This document shows, in pieces, positions 55,698-64,000 of a stretch of 64,000 bases of DNA (position 1 is the first letter of the stretch; every line of letters starts with the position of its first letter). Source of the DNA: Sphingomonas piscis (GTDB taxonomy: Bacteria; Pseudomonadota; Alphaproteobacteria; Sphingomonadales; Sphingomonadaceae). Where the stretch lies: contig NZ_CP049869.1 in NCBI RefSeq assembly GCF_011300455.1, positions 2,073,501 to 2,137,500 on the forward strand, in the 5' to 3' direction. A program made the translations under genes and the position numbers. Below the pieces are notes generated by a model that saw only the letters and a list, made by a program, of their open reading frames with translations, had not been told where the DNA came from and did no database searches.

Positions 55698-56878
55698 GCC
55701 ACCGCTTTGCGATCCGGAAGCAAGGTCAGCATCACCAGGGTAACCGCGGCGACGGCGGCACCGGCGACGAAGGCGGCGGCTGACCCGTCCCGATCCCAGA
55801 TCAGGCCGGCGGCAAGACTGGCGAGCAAGGTCGCGATCCCGGTCACGAAGTAGAACGCGCCGAAGCCGGTCGCGCGCAGCTGCGGTGGTGCCGCATCGGC
55901 GATCATCCGCGCCATGACGCCCTGACTTAACGCCATGTGCGCCCCCCAAAGCGCGACGCCGAGCGCCAGCCCTGCGAGGCCCGGAACACCGGCCAGCACC
56001 AGGTCGCCGGCAATCAGCACCGCCAGCCCGGCCATCAGCAATGTTCGCGGCGCCACGCGGTCGCTCAGCGCGCCTGCGGGATACGCGAAGGCGAGGAACA
56101 CCAAGTTGAAAAGGACCAGGGTCAGCGGCGCATAGGTTTGCGACAATCCGGCCTCCACGCCCTTGAGAATGAGGAAGCCTTCGGAAAAGCGGGCGAGTGC
56201 GAACAGGAAGCCGACCGCGATCAGGCGCCGCATGTTCCGGTCCAGATCTCGAAAGGCGGCGACCATCTTCTGCGACGATGCGGCGAGCCGCTGCTCCGGC
56301 TCCTTCAGCGCGATCAGGACCAGTAGGAAGGAGAGGGCGGCCGGGATCACCGCTACCCAGAAGACGGCGCGAATGTCGTCCGCGAACAGCAGCATCAGCC
56401 CGATGGCGGCGAGCGGCGCCAGCAGCGCACCGACCGTGTCCAGCGCCTGCCGCAACCCGAACGCGCGGCCGCGGATCTCGGGCGGGGTCTCATCGGCGAT
56501 GATCGCATCTCGTGGCGCGCCGCGGATGCCCTTGCCGATCCGGTCGGCGAAGCGCGCCCCAAGGACCGCGACCAGGCTCCCGGCCATTGGGAACAAGGGC
56601 TTGGACAAAGCGGCGAGCCCGTAACCGGCTGCGACCAAGGGCTTGCGCCGGCCCGTGCGATCCGACAGCCGCCCCGACGCGAGTTTCGCAAAGTTCGCCG
56701 TCGCTTCCGCAACGCCGTCGACCGCACCCAGCGCCGCGGCAGGCAGGCCGAGAGTTACGGTGATGAACACCGGCAGCAGCGAATGATAAATCTCGCTGCT
56801 GAGGTCCATCAGCATGCTGACGAAGCCGAGCACCCAGACGTTGCGGGGGAGCTTCGCGCGGGTTGAAGGCGGCTTCAC
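55694..56878 (-). CDS. Major facilitator superfamily transporter
   Basis: A protein of 394 residues with twelve hydrophobic helices. The MFS loop motif GRLSDRTGRRKPLVAAGYGL lies near residue 67, and RFADRIGKGIRGAPRDAIIA near residue 109 recalls the branch of MFS proteins with a conserved RGAPRDA loop (YxlH/sugar-phosphate or drug efflux-like, function unclear). It starts at a GTG at 56878 with no clear ribosome binding site. It is divergent from the MarR gene, with a 55-bp region holding a likely operator, so MarR probably controls it. Confidence 0.88.
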   Translation of the reverse strand: MKPPSTRAKLPRNVWVLGFVSMLMDLSSEIYHSLLPVFITVTLGLPAAALGAVDGVAEATANFAKLASGRLSDRTGRRKPLVAAGYGLAALSKPLFPMAGSLVAVLGARFADRIGKGIRGAPRDAIIADETPPEIRGRAFGLRQALDTVGALLAPLAAIGLMLLFADDIRAVFWVAVIPAALSFLLVLIALKEPEQRLAASSQKMVAAFRDLDRNMRRLIAVGFLFALARFSEGFLILKGVEAGLSQTYAPLTLVLFNLVFLAFAYPAGALSDRVAPRTLLMAGLAVLIAGDLVLAGVPGLAGLALGVALWGAHMALSQGVMARMIADAAPPQLRATGFGAFYFVTGIATLLASLAAGLIWDRDGSAAAFVAGAAVAAVTLVMLTLLPDRKAVA

Positions 56879-56893
56879 GGCATCAAGCTATCG

Positions 56894-56931
56894 GCAATAT
56901 TGCATCTCCGCAAACATTTGCTACGCTGCAA
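56894..56931. promoter_or_regulatory. Likely MarR operator between MFS and marR genes
   Basis: Three related inverted repeats lie in 38 bp: the perfect palindrome GCAATATTGC (56894-56903), then TTGC-N6-GCAA at 56900-56913, and TTGC-N6-GCAA again at 56918-56931, the last ending three bases before the marR ATG. The second and third are 18 bp apart, close to two helix turns. TTGCAT/TACGCT 16 bp apart within it could be the marR promoter. Confidence 0.7.
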
Positions 56932-56933
56932 CG

Positions 56934-57338
56934 ATGAACTGGACCGTTCCCGTCGACAAGCTTGCCGAGCGCTTGGGCGCGGTGGCGCAGCGTTGGGTTG
57001 TGGACGGTCCGGCGGAGCGTGCCGACCGCGCGCGGCGCAACCTTCTCGCCGCTATCGCCGAGCGCGAGCCGTCGACGCTGAATGAGGTAGCGGCCAACGT
57101 CGGCCGCGGCGCTCCGGCGGTCAGCCGCGCGGTGGACGCGCTGGTCCGCTCCGGCCACGTCGAGCGCGCGCCCGATCCCGACAATCGCCGCCGCCTGTGC
57201 CTGCGCTTGACCGAGGACGGGCGCAAACTGCTCGACGCCAAGCCCAAGGCGAGCGCCGTCATCGCCGACCGTCTCGGCCGCCTTGCTCAGTCGGAGCTTC
57301 GCGCCGTGGAGCGCGCCGTCGAAATACTCGAGCGCTAA
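56934..57338 (+). CDS. MarR-family transcriptional regulator
   Basis: A protein of 134 residues from the ATG at 56934. The winged helix lies at about 25-100 with ANVGRGAPAVSRAVDALVRS as the recognition region and VERAPDPDNRRRLCLRLTED as the wing. The C-terminal helices should form the dimer. Divergent from the MFS transporter with shared operator; ligand-relieved repression of the exporter is the likely circuit. The predicted promoter puts the transcript start at or next to the ATG, so the message may be leaderless. Confidence 0.88.
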   Translation: MNWTVPVDKLAERLGAVAQRWVVDGPAERADRARRNLLAAIAEREPSTLNEVAANVGRGAPAVSRAVDALVRSGHVERAPDPDNRRRLCLRLTEDGRKLLDAKPKASAVIADRLGRLAQSELRAVERAVEILER

Positions 57339-57414
57339 AAGCCCGCCGCGACCGGTTGCCGCATTGCAGCAATTCCGCTAAGCGCGCGGCCAACTCTTAC
57401 CCCCAGGAAAAATC

Positions 57415-59232
57415 ATGAATCTGCGCAACGTGGCGATTATCGCCCACGTCGACCATGGCAAGACCACGCTCGTCGACCAGCTCTTCCGCCAATCCGGTAC
57501 CTTCCGCGACAACCAGCGCGTCGAAGAACGGGCGATGGACTCCAACGACCTGGAGAAGGAGCGCGGGATCACCATTCTCGCCAAGTGCACCTCGGTCGAA
57601 TGGAACGGCACCCACATCAACATCGTCGACACGCCGGGCCACGCCGACTTCGGTGCCGAGGTCGAGCGCATCCTGTCGATGGTCGACGGCGTCATTCTGC
57701 TGGTCGACGCCGCCGAAGGGCCGATGCCGCAGACCAAGTTCGTCACCGGCAAGGCGCTGAGCCTCGGCCTTCGTCCGATCGTCGTCGTCAACAAGATCGA
57801 CCGTCCGGATGCGCGTCCGGCGGAAGTGCTCGACGAATGTTTCGAACTGTTCCTCAATCTCGATGCCAACGACGACCAGCTCGACTTCCCGGTGCTCTAC
57901 GCCTCGGGCCGCGCGGGCTACGCGGGAGAGGAAGACACGGTTCGCGAGGGCGATCTGACGCCGCTGTTCCAGAAGATCGTCGATCACGTGCCCGCACCGG
58001 CGCTCGATCCTGCTGGCGAGTTCAAGATGCTCGCGACCTTGCTCGATCGCGACAATTTCCTCGGCCGTATCCTGACCGGCCGCATCGAGAGCGGCACGCT
58101 CAACGTCAACGACCCGATCCGGGCCGTCGACGTGAACGGCAAGACCGTCGAGGACGGCCGGGTCACCAAGCTGTTCGCCTTCCAGGGTCTTGAGCGTGTT
58201 CCGGTGGAGTCCGCCAAGGCGGGCGACATCGTCGCCATCGCGGGTCTTATGAAGGCGACGGTTTCCAACACCATCGGCACGCCGCAGATCACTGAGCCGC
58301 TTCATGCGCGCGAGATCGATCCGCCAACGCTCAGCATGACGTTCGCCGTCAACGACAGTCCGTTCGCGGGCAAGGACGGCGACAAGGTCCAGAGCCGCGT
58401 CATCCGCGAGCGCCTCGAGCGCGAAGCGGAAGGCAATGTCGCCATCCGCATCAGCGAGACTCCGGGCGGCGAAGCGTTTGAAGTCGCCGGCCGCGGCGAG
58501 CTTCAGCTCGGCGTGGTGATCGAGACGCTGCGCCGCGAAGGCTTCGAGCTCGGGATCAGCCGCCCCCGCGTGCTTTACCGCGACGGCCCGAACGGCCGCG
58601 AAGAGCCGTATGAAACGGTCGTCATCGACGTCGACGACGAGTTCAGCGGCACGGTCGTCGAGAAGATGGCGATGCGCAAGGCCGAGATGACCGACATGCG
58701 CCCGTCTGGCGGCGGCAAGACCCGCATCACCTTCTCCGCCCCGTCGCGTGGCCTGATCGGCTACCACGGCGAATTCCTGTCCGACACGCGCGGCACCGGA
58801 ATCATGAACCGTTTGTTCGAGAAGTATGGTCCCTACAAGGGTCCGATCCAAGGCCGCCAGAACGGCGTCCTCATCTCGATGGAGACGGGCGCCGCGGTCG
58901 CTTACTCGCTCAACATGCTGGAAGAGCGCGGCGTGCTGTTCATCTCGCCGGGCGACATGCTCTACGAAGGCATGGTGATCGGCGAAAATGCCAAGCCGCA
59001 GGACCTTGAGGTCAACCCTTTGAAGTCCAAGCAGCTCACCAACTTCCGCGCCAGCGGCAAGGATGAAGGCATTCGCCTGACCCCGCCACGCCGCATGACC
59101 CTGGAGCAGGCGATCGCCTACATTCAGGACGACGAGCTTGTGGAGGTCACCCCCAAGGTGATCCGCATTCGCAAGCGCTACCTCGACCCGCACGAGCGCA
59201 AGCGCCAAAGCCGGAAGGCCGAGGCCGCCTGA
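57415..59232 (+). CDS. typA: Translational GTPase TypA/BipA
   Basis: A protein of 605 residues, normal length. GTPase motifs: [20 protein letters not shown] (P loop), [20 protein letters not shown] (G3), [12 protein letters not shown] (G4). The C-terminal TypA-specific part has [20 protein letters not shown] and [20 protein letters not shown]. It binds the ribosome and helps 50S assembly and stress or cold adaptation. A GC-rich hairpin without T run follows at 59244-59273. Confidence 0.97.
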   Translation: MNLRNVAIIAHVDHGKTTLVDQLFRQSGTFRDNQRVEERAMDSNDLEKERGITILAKCTSVEWNGTHINIVDTPGHADFGAEVERILSMVDGVILLVDAAEGPMPQTKFVTGKALSLGLRPIVVVNKIDRPDARPAEVLDECFELFLNLDANDDQLDFPVLYASGRAGYAGEEDTVREGDLTPLFQKIVDHVPAPALDPAGEFKMLATLLDRDNFLGRILTGRIESGTLNVNDPIRAVDVNGKTVEDGRVTKLFAFQGLERVPVESAKAGDIVAIAGLMKATVSNTIGTPQITEPLHAREIDPPTLSMTFAVNDSPFAGKDGDKVQSRVIRERLEREAEGNVAIRISETPGGEAFEVAGRGELQLGVVIETLRREGFELGISRPRVLYRDGPNGREEPYETVVIDVDDEFSGTVVEKMAMRKAEMTDMRPSGGGKTRITFSAPSRGLIGYHGEFLSDTRGTGIMNRLFEKYGPYKGPIQGRQNGVLISMETGAAVAYSLNMLEERGVLFISPGDMLYEGMVIGENAKPQDLEVNPLKSKQLTNFRASGKDEGIRLTPPRRMTLEQAIAYIQDDELVEVTPKVIRIRKRYLDPHERKRQSRKAEAA

Positions 59233-59346
59233 ACGGACGAGTTGCCCGCGCCATCCATTGGGTGCGCGCGGGCCACACGGCTTGTTGCAAGCCTATCGTC
59301 CGACTAGGGCCGGAGCCATGCGCCACGAGCAGCAAGGCCTGACCTG

Positions 59347-60831
59347 ATGTTTCAACTGGACGACCGGCGTTTCAACCGGCTGGCGCTGTTGGGGGTCGCG
59401 GCGGGATTCCTGCTGCTCCTCGTCGCCCTCATCAGTGCCATCTTCGTCTTTTCGTTGAACCAGCGCTCCGTCGACGCTGTCCGCCAGACCTATTCGGTGG
59501 TGGGACAGCTCTCGCTGCTTGAGATTCAGCTTGAGCGTGCGGAGAACGGACGCCGCGGATATCTCCTGGCACGCTCCGACTATCGCCGTCAGGTCTATGA
59601 GGAGAATAGCCGCCTGGTGCCGGCCACGATGGCGGAACTTGAGGGTCTTGTTGCGCAAGTCCCCGACCAGAAAGCGCGAGCAGCTCGCGTACGACCGTTG
59701 ATCGACGCGCAGCTGGCGGAACTGCGTCGCTCGATGCAGCTTGCAGACAGTAACCGTGCAGAGGCGCTGGCTAAATTCCAGGCGGCAAGCGCTGCAACCA
59801 CGCTTCGTCAGATCCGCGCCCTCACAGGACAGATGCGCGAGGCCTCCTATGGACGCCTGAAGGAGCGAAGCGACCGGGAAAAGACGACGCTTCGCTGGAT
59901 GCAGGCGGTGCTGGCGCTCACCGGCCTCCTGCTGCTGGCTGTCGGCGCCGCAAGCTTCTGGCTCGTGCGTCGCTACACGCGGGATCTCACCAGCGCGCGC
60001 GACCGGCTGCACCTGCTCAATACCAATCTCGAAGCGGCGGTCCGCGAACGCACCACCGATCTTCAGCGCGCCAACGACGAGATCCAGCGTTTCGCCTACA
60101 TCGTCAGTCACGACCTTCGATCGCCGCTGGTCAACATTCTCGGTTTTACCGGTGAACTGGAAGCGGCCAGCAAGTCGATCGGCAAGCTGGTGGAAAAAGC
60201 GGATGCCGAAGCGCCACAGCTGGTGTCGGACGATGCGCGCATGGCGCGCGAAGATCTGCCCGAAGCGATCACCTTCATCCGGTCGTCTGCACAGAAGATG
60301 GATCGGCTCATCAACGCCATCCTCAAGATTTCCCGCGAAGGCCGGCGAACACTCGCCCCTGAACGACTGGAGATGGACACAATCGCGGGCGAGGTGATCA
60401 ACAGCCTCAGCCACCGCGCCGTGGAGCTGGGCGCGTCGATCGAGGTGGAGGGCAAACTGCCCGACATCGTCAGCGACCGGATCGCCGTGGAGCAGATCCT
60501 TTCGAACCTTACCGAAAATGCGCTGAAATATTTGCAGACGGGCCGTCCGGGCGTGATCCGGATCCGCGGGGCCAGACGGGGAGGACTCGTCGAATATGAC
60601 GTTGCCGACAACGGCCGCGGAATCGCTCCGGCCGATCATGAGCGGGTTTTTGAACTATTCCGCCGCGCGGGAAGTCAGGACCAGCCCGGCGAAGGCATCG
60701 GGCTCGCGCACGTCCGCGCGCTTGCCTACCGCCTCGGCGGCATGGTGACGGTGGAGTCGACGCTTGGCGAAGGCTCGACATTCCGTCTAAGCCTGCCGCC
60801 AAATTACATTAGCCAGGAAGGTGGCCAGTGA
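59347..60831 (+). CDS. Sensor histidine kinase with CHASE3 domain
   Basis: A protein of 494 residues. Membrane helix 1 at about 17-38, a CHASE3-type periplasmic helical domain (about 40-185, with LSLLEIQLERAENGRRGYLL), membrane helix 2 at about 188-210, then a HisKA domain with the phospho-acceptor His255 in YIVSHDLRSPLVNILGFTGE and a HATPase domain (N box LSNLTENALKYLQTG, then DNGRGIAPADHERVFELFRR and GEGIGLAHVRALAYRLGG). The signal is unknown. Its stop overlaps the next receiver gene (GTGA), so the kinase and its receiver are made together. Confidence 0.9.
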   Translation: MFQLDDRRFNRLALLGVAAGFLLLLVALISAIFVFSLNQRSVDAVRQTYSVVGQLSLLEIQLERAENGRRGYLLARSDYRRQVYEENSRLVPATMAELEGLVAQVPDQKARAARVRPLIDAQLAELRRSMQLADSNRAEALAKFQAASAATTLRQIRALTGQMREASYGRLKERSDREKTTLRWMQAVLALTGLLLLAVGAASFWLVRRYTRDLTSARDRLHLLNTNLEAAVRERTTDLQRANDEIQRFAYIVSHDLRSPLVNILGFTGELEAASKSIGKLVEKADAEAPQLVSDDARMAREDLPEAITFIRSSAQKMDRLINAILKISREGRRTLAPERLEMDTIAGEVINSLSHRAVELGASIEVEGKLPDIVSDRIAVEQILSNLTENALKYLQTGRPGVIRIRGARRGGLVEYDVADNGRGIAPADHERVFELFRRAGSQDQPGEGIGLAHVRALAYRLGGMVTVESTLGEGSTFRLSLPPNYISQEGGQ

Positions 60832-61268
60832 ACACGCAACGCCCCGTCAACATCATCATGATCGAGGATGATGAGGGTCATGCCCGGCTGATCGAGAAGA
60901 ACATCCGGCGCGCCGGCATCAACAATGACATTTGCCACTTTGTCGAAGGCGGCAAGGCGGTCGATTACATCTTCAACGATCCCAACGGTCCGGCGCAGAA
61001 CGGGCCCGCGCTGATCCTCCTCGACCTCAACCTGCCGGACATGAGCGGGGTCGACATCCTTGGGCGGGTAAAGGGCGACGATCGGCTGAAGGCGACCCCG
61101 GTGGTGGTGCTGACCACGACCGACGACCGGCAGGAGATCCAGCGCTGCTACGACCTCGGCTGCAACGTCTACATCACCAAGCCGGTGAATTACGAGAATT
61201 TCGCCGATGCCATCCGCCAGCTCGGCCTTTTTCTGTCCGTCATTCAGGTACCCGATCCGCAAAGCTGA
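60828..61268 (+). CDS. Single-domain response regulator (Rcp1-like)
   Basis: A protein of 146 residues from a GTG at 60828, only a receiver domain. The acidic pocket is MIEDDEGHARLIEKNIRRAG, the phospho-acceptor is Asp66 in [17 protein letters not shown], and the Lys is in NVYITKPVNYENF. This Rcp1 type typically works with phytochrome or CHASE-type kinases. Without an output domain it would pass phosphate to another protein or act by binding. Overlaps both neighbours. Confidence 0.92.
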   Translation: MNTQRPVNIIMIEDDEGHARLIEKNIRRAGINNDICHFVEGGKAVDYIFNDPNGPAQNGPALILLDLNLPDMSGVDILGRVKGDDRLKATPVVVLTTTDDRQEIQRCYDLGCNVYITKPVNYENFADAIRQLGLFLSVIQVPDPQS

Positions 61269-62299
61269 TGGACGCACGGCGCGTACTCTATGTCGATGAC
61301 GACGACGGTCTTCGGCGGCTGGTCGAGCGGCTGCTGGGCCGGCGCGGCTATGACGTCGTCACTGCCGCGACCGGCGGCCAGGCGCTCGATCTCGTGCGTG
61401 CCGAGCCGTTCGACCTCGTCGCGGTGGACCATTACATGCCGGAGATGGACGGCCTGTCGACTCTGACGGCGATCCACCAGGCGGTGCCCGGGCTGCCCGT
61501 CGTCTACGTTACCGGCTCGGAAGAAAGCAGCGTTGCCGTTGCGGCATTGAAGGCTGGTGCCGCCGAATATGTCGTCAAGTCGGCGGGCGGCGACTTCGTC
61601 GACCTGCTCGAAAAGGCCTTCGACCAGGCGCTATCGAAAGCAAAGCTGGAGCGGCAGAAGGCGGAGGCCGAGGAGGCGCTGCGCATCTCGAACGAGCGCT
61701 TGCACACGCTGCTTCGCGAAGTGAACCACCGCGTCGCCAACTCTTTGCAGCTTGTGTCGACCATGGTCGGCATGCAGTCGCGCATCCTGACCGACGAGGC
61801 GGCGCGCGATGCGCTTGGCGACACTCAGCGGCGCATCGATGCGATCGCCCAGGTCCACCGCAACCTATACGCTTCCGACGACGTCCAATCGGTGGCGATG
61901 GACGAATATCTCGCCGTACTCGTCCGCGAGCTCGAGCAGACCTGGTCTACCGAGGCGGCACCGCGCCCGATCCGGCTTCAGGCCGAGCCGGTCAGGTTGC
62001 AGGCGGAAAAAGCGCTGTCGCTTGGGGTCATCGTCAACGAGCTCGTCACCAACGCCTGCAAATATGCCTATGGCGAGGGCGTGCCCGGCGAAGTCCGGAT
62101 CCACTTCGCGCGGGAGCATTCGGACGGCTTCCGCCTGACGGTGGAGGATGACGGCTGCGGCATGAGCCTGACGGACTCGCCGCGCGGCACGGGTCTGGGA
62201 TCGAAGCTCATCACCGCCATGGCCAAGTCGCTTGCGACCAGCGTCACCTACGACCGGGCCCACAAAGGCGTTCGCGCGAGCCTAAGCGCCGCGCTTTAG
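61268..62299 (+). CDS. Receiver-HisKA_2 hybrid histidine kinase
   Basis: A protein of 343 residues from the ATG at 61268, which overlaps the stop of the receiver gene (TGATG). Residues 1-120 form a receiver (VLYVDDDDGLRRLVERLLGR, Asp54 in VAVDHYMPEMDG). Then a coiled linker (AKLERQKAEAEEALRISNER) and a HisKA_2 dimer region with His154 in LLREVNHRVANSLQLVSTMV, then a HATPase with LGVIVNELVTNACKYAYGEG and VEDDGCGMSLTDSPRGTGLG. Kinases of this class often feed the PhyR-NepR-EcfG general stress pathway of alphaproteobacteria; whether this one does is not visible. It could be controlled by the CHASE3 kinase through its receiver. Confidence 0.9.
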   Translation: MDARRVLYVDDDDGLRRLVERLLGRRGYDVVTAATGGQALDLVRAEPFDLVAVDHYMPEMDGLSTLTAIHQAVPGLPVVYVTGSEESSVAVAALKAGAAEYVVKSAGGDFVDLLEKAFDQALSKAKLERQKAEAEEALRISNERLHTLLREVNHRVANSLQLVSTMVGMQSRILTDEAARDALGDTQRRIDAIAQVHRNLYASDDVQSVAMDEYLAVLVRELEQTWSTEAAPRPIRLQAEPVRLQAEKALSLGVIVNELVTNACKYAYGEGVPGEVRIHFAREHSDGFRLTVEDDGCGMSLTDSPRGTGLGSKLITAMAKSLATSVTYDRAHKGVRASLSAAL

Positions 62300-62303
62300 C
62301 GCT

Positions 62304-64000
62304 TCACCGGATCAGGATCTTGGCGGCTATGTCGCCATTCGCTTGCGCCGCTCCCTCCGGGAAGGGTGGGGCGGCAAGCACGCCCGCGGCGTCGCTCCGC
62401 ACAGATAGCGGCGCGTGCCACCGGCCGCTGCGCGGGTCGAACCAGTTCCATTGATATCGCACGCCGGGAGCAAAGCCCTTCAGCTGTGGTCGCAGCGCCT
62501 TGTTCTCGAAATAGGCGAGCGCAAATCCCTTGTCGGGTGTGCGCATCAGGAAGGACCAGCCGTCCAGGCCGTCGTCGAGCGCGTTCGGGATGCTTCGAGG
62601 CGCGATGTCGCCCGACGCGAGCTGGAGCTGCTGATAGCGGGCACCTTCGGACAGGATGAAGCTCTTGAGGTGCCGCATCTGGCCGCCGGACTGATAGTTC
62701 AGCGCCGTCCAGATGTGCGGCCGCCAGCCGGCCGGCTCACCGGTGCTGGTGAGGTCGTACGCGGCGGTGCCGTGGACGTGGCCGGCGAGCCCGCCCGACA
62801 GGACGGAGCCGTACATCATCGCGCGGGCAAAGTAGTTGTCGCGCGGGCTATTCTCCGCCGGAGTCTCGCCACCCGGCCGATTGATGCTGTGATTCCAGCC
62901 GGTGTAATAAGGCTCCAGGTTCGCGGCCGGCATAGCCGGTGAAAGGCGGAACAGCTCCTCGATCGACGCATAGATGGCGTGGTTGCGCGGATTGTTGCCG
63001 ACCGTGTGCATGCTCAGCCACGGCGCCTGCTGGCCATGGCCGAAAACCTTATAGGTCGACCGGTCGATCAAGGTCGTGAACGGCTGGCCGAACGGCATCG
63101 GGCCGTACTTCTTGTGATGGTAGGTCAGCGCCGCGTTGAACTCGTCGGCAGTCAGGCTGAAGTCCTTCGGAATCCAGTCGAGATGGATGCCGCTGAACAC
63201 CATGTTGTAGGCGCCGTAGCGGGCGATCAGATACTGGATGAAGCGTGCGTAGCTTTCGTTGAAGTCGAAATATCGCTTCCATGACGGCGCATTGTCGCGG
63301 CGGATCGGCTCGAAGAAGGGGACGAAGCCTTCCTCCGACAAATAGCGCATCTTCTTGTCGAGGCTGCGGAAGTATGCCGGGTTCAAGCGGTCGAAGTTGG
63401 CCAGCCCCTCGCGGTTGGCGAACACCTCGAACGGCCGGTTCCCCGCTTCGTCGTGCATGTCCTTACCGGTGGTCAGCGCTCCGTCGGCCGTGCTGATCTT
63501 TGCGCTCGGCGCCCAATGGCCGAACTTCTCCCAGGCGTTGCGGAGGTAGACGCCATCCTTGTTGGCGTAGGTGGCGCCGTGCGCGTCGGCCGCCCAATTG
63601 GGAAAGGCTGCGATAAAGGAGACGGAGTTGAAGCCCTGCCGCTTGCGCCAAGTGACTGCCTCTTCGAAGCTGATCCCCTCGGCCGGCACATAGTCGGCGG
63701 CGGGCTGAACGCCCTTGAACGGCAGGCGCCAGGTCGAGGCGGCGAGCCAGGTGTCGCCAACCAGGAAGTAGGGGGAGCCGTCGGCATAGTTGAGGGCATG
63801 GCCGTTGCCGCTGGCCCGAACGAAGCCGCGGCGATTGGGATTGGCGGCGATCTCCTCCGCGGTCCAGGCCACGGCCTTAAGAACTCCATTGCCTCCGGCG
63901 AGACCCGCATCGGCCTTGTTCGAGGCCGCCTTCCATCGCCACTCGCCGGGCGCGCTTGCCACGAACCGGACCTTGTAGGTGCGTCCTCCGTCCCAATAGC
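62304..64000 (-). CDS. DUF5060/DUF4038 domain putative glycoside hydrolase, N-terminus beyond the window
   Basis: At least 565 residues; the frame is open to the window edge, so the GTG at 63962 is not taken as the start. The first residues (YWDGGRTYKVRFVASAPGEW) are the end of a DUF5060 beta domain. Next comes the TIM-barrel start FLVGDTWLAASTWRLPFKGV of the DUF4038 type, with acidic residues in HLDWIPKDFSL, NLEPYYTGWNHS and FEPIRRDNAP as possible catalytic groups, and a C-terminal beta domain (GVRYQWNWFDPRSGRWHAPL). DUF4038 proteins include the GH140 apiosidases; the substrate here is unknown. It is convergent with the kinase module (4 bp apart). Confidence 0.82.
   Translation of the reverse strand, partial: YWDGGRTYKVRFVASAPGEWRWKAASNKADAGLAGGNGVLKAVAWTAEEIAANPNRRGFVRASGNGHALNYADGSPYFLVGDTWLAASTWRLPFKGVQPAADYVPAEGISFEEAVTWRKRQGFNSVSFIAAFPNWAADAHGATYANKDGVYLRNAWEKFGHWAPSAKISTADGALTTGKDMHDEAGNRPFEVFANREGLANFDRLNPAYFRSLDKKMRYLSEEGFVPFFEPIRRDNAPSWKRYFDFNESYARFIQYLIARYGAYNMVFSGIHLDWIPKDFSLTADEFNAALTYHHKKYGPMPFGQPFTTLIDRSTYKVFGHGQQAPWLSMHTVGNNPRNHAIYASIEELFRLSPAMPAANLEPYYTGWNHSINRPGGETPAENSPRDNYFARAMMYGSVLSGGLAGHVHGTAAYDLTSTGEPAGWRPHIWTALNYQSGGQMRHLKSFILSEGARYQQLQLASGDIAPRSIPNALDDGLDGWSFLMRTPDKGFALAYFENKALRPQLKGFAPGVRYQWNWFDPRSGRWHAPLSVRSDAAGVLAAPPFPEGAAQANGDIAAKILIR

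Noticed and set aside
59244..59273. Terminator after typA
   Set aside because: The GCCCGCGC/GCGCGGGC hairpin is stable, but no T run follows, so a Rho-independent terminator is not supported.

Overview
The window is about 64 kb of GC-rich chromosomal DNA from an alphaproteobacterium, most likely of the order Sphingomonadales (Sphingomonas-like). The evidence is a CtrA cell-cycle regulator, a CIRCE-controlled groESL, a two-piece methionine synthase behind an ArsR-methyltransferase regulator, a bacterial leucyl-tRNA-protein transferase, an RG-rich extended S5, and an S12 with Arg at position 88, in line with the natural streptomycin resistance of many sphingomonads. It is almost wholly core chromosome. 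I saw no insertion sequence, prophage, CRISPR array or rRNA gene, and only one tRNA. No gene-free stretch exceeds 300 bp; the longest gaps are 37140-37400 (nothing firm seen), 35275-35510 (nothing firm seen) and 37713-37923 (structured leader).

Layout. 1-5.5 kb: start of sppA, then an envelope/glycan block (MATE exporter, polysaccharide pyruvyl transferase, Wzx-type flippase, methyltransferase), the first three each with a reading-frame break. 5.5-7.7 kb: groESL with promoter and CIRCE. 7.6-8.2 kb: two tiny lipoproteins. 8.3-13.9 kb: methionine operon (arsR-MTase, metF, metH part 1, metH part 2) behind a palindromic operator. 14-22.8 kb: dsbD, amidohydrolase, ilvA, bpt, ctrA, rluA-arfB-fRMsr, a universal stress protein. 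22.9-28.3 kb: pyruvate dehydrogenase E2, a small membrane protein, E3, small conserved proteins, cupin and zinc alcohol dehydrogenase. 28.5-32.9 kb: str operon (rpsL, rpsG, fusA, tuf). 33-37.1 kb: a membrane glycosylation pair and a TPR metallopeptidase, separating str from S10. 37.4-49.6 kb: S10-spc operon through secY and adk. 49.6-64 kb: folA, FAD oxidase, J-domain membrane protein, tRNA-Arg, queuosine-precursor transporter, GFA-purQ-purS, MFS/MarR divergent pair, typA, a three-gene CHASE3 kinase / receiver / HisKA_2 kinase module, and a partial DUF5060/DUF4038 glycoside hydrolase.

The key caution is sequence quality. Four genes (MATE, pyruvyl transferase, rplV, rplE) are broken exactly where one G or C restored to a G/C run rejoins the frame, and a fifth (flippase) breaks beside a GGG run and a CG-dinucleotide run. 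Two are essential ribosomal proteins, so uncorrected indels in the assembly are the likeliest cause, and none of the five should be read as a real pseudogene without read support.

I did not find a convincing wholly new system. The most useful leads are the promoter-embedded operator of the methionine operon with a probably leaderless start, the 40-bp repeat sitting at two gene starts, the tandem hairpins between rpsJ and rplC, the glycosylation insert that splits str from S10, the triple half-site operator between the MFS and MarR genes, and a J-domain protein with a predicted extracytoplasmic beta domain.
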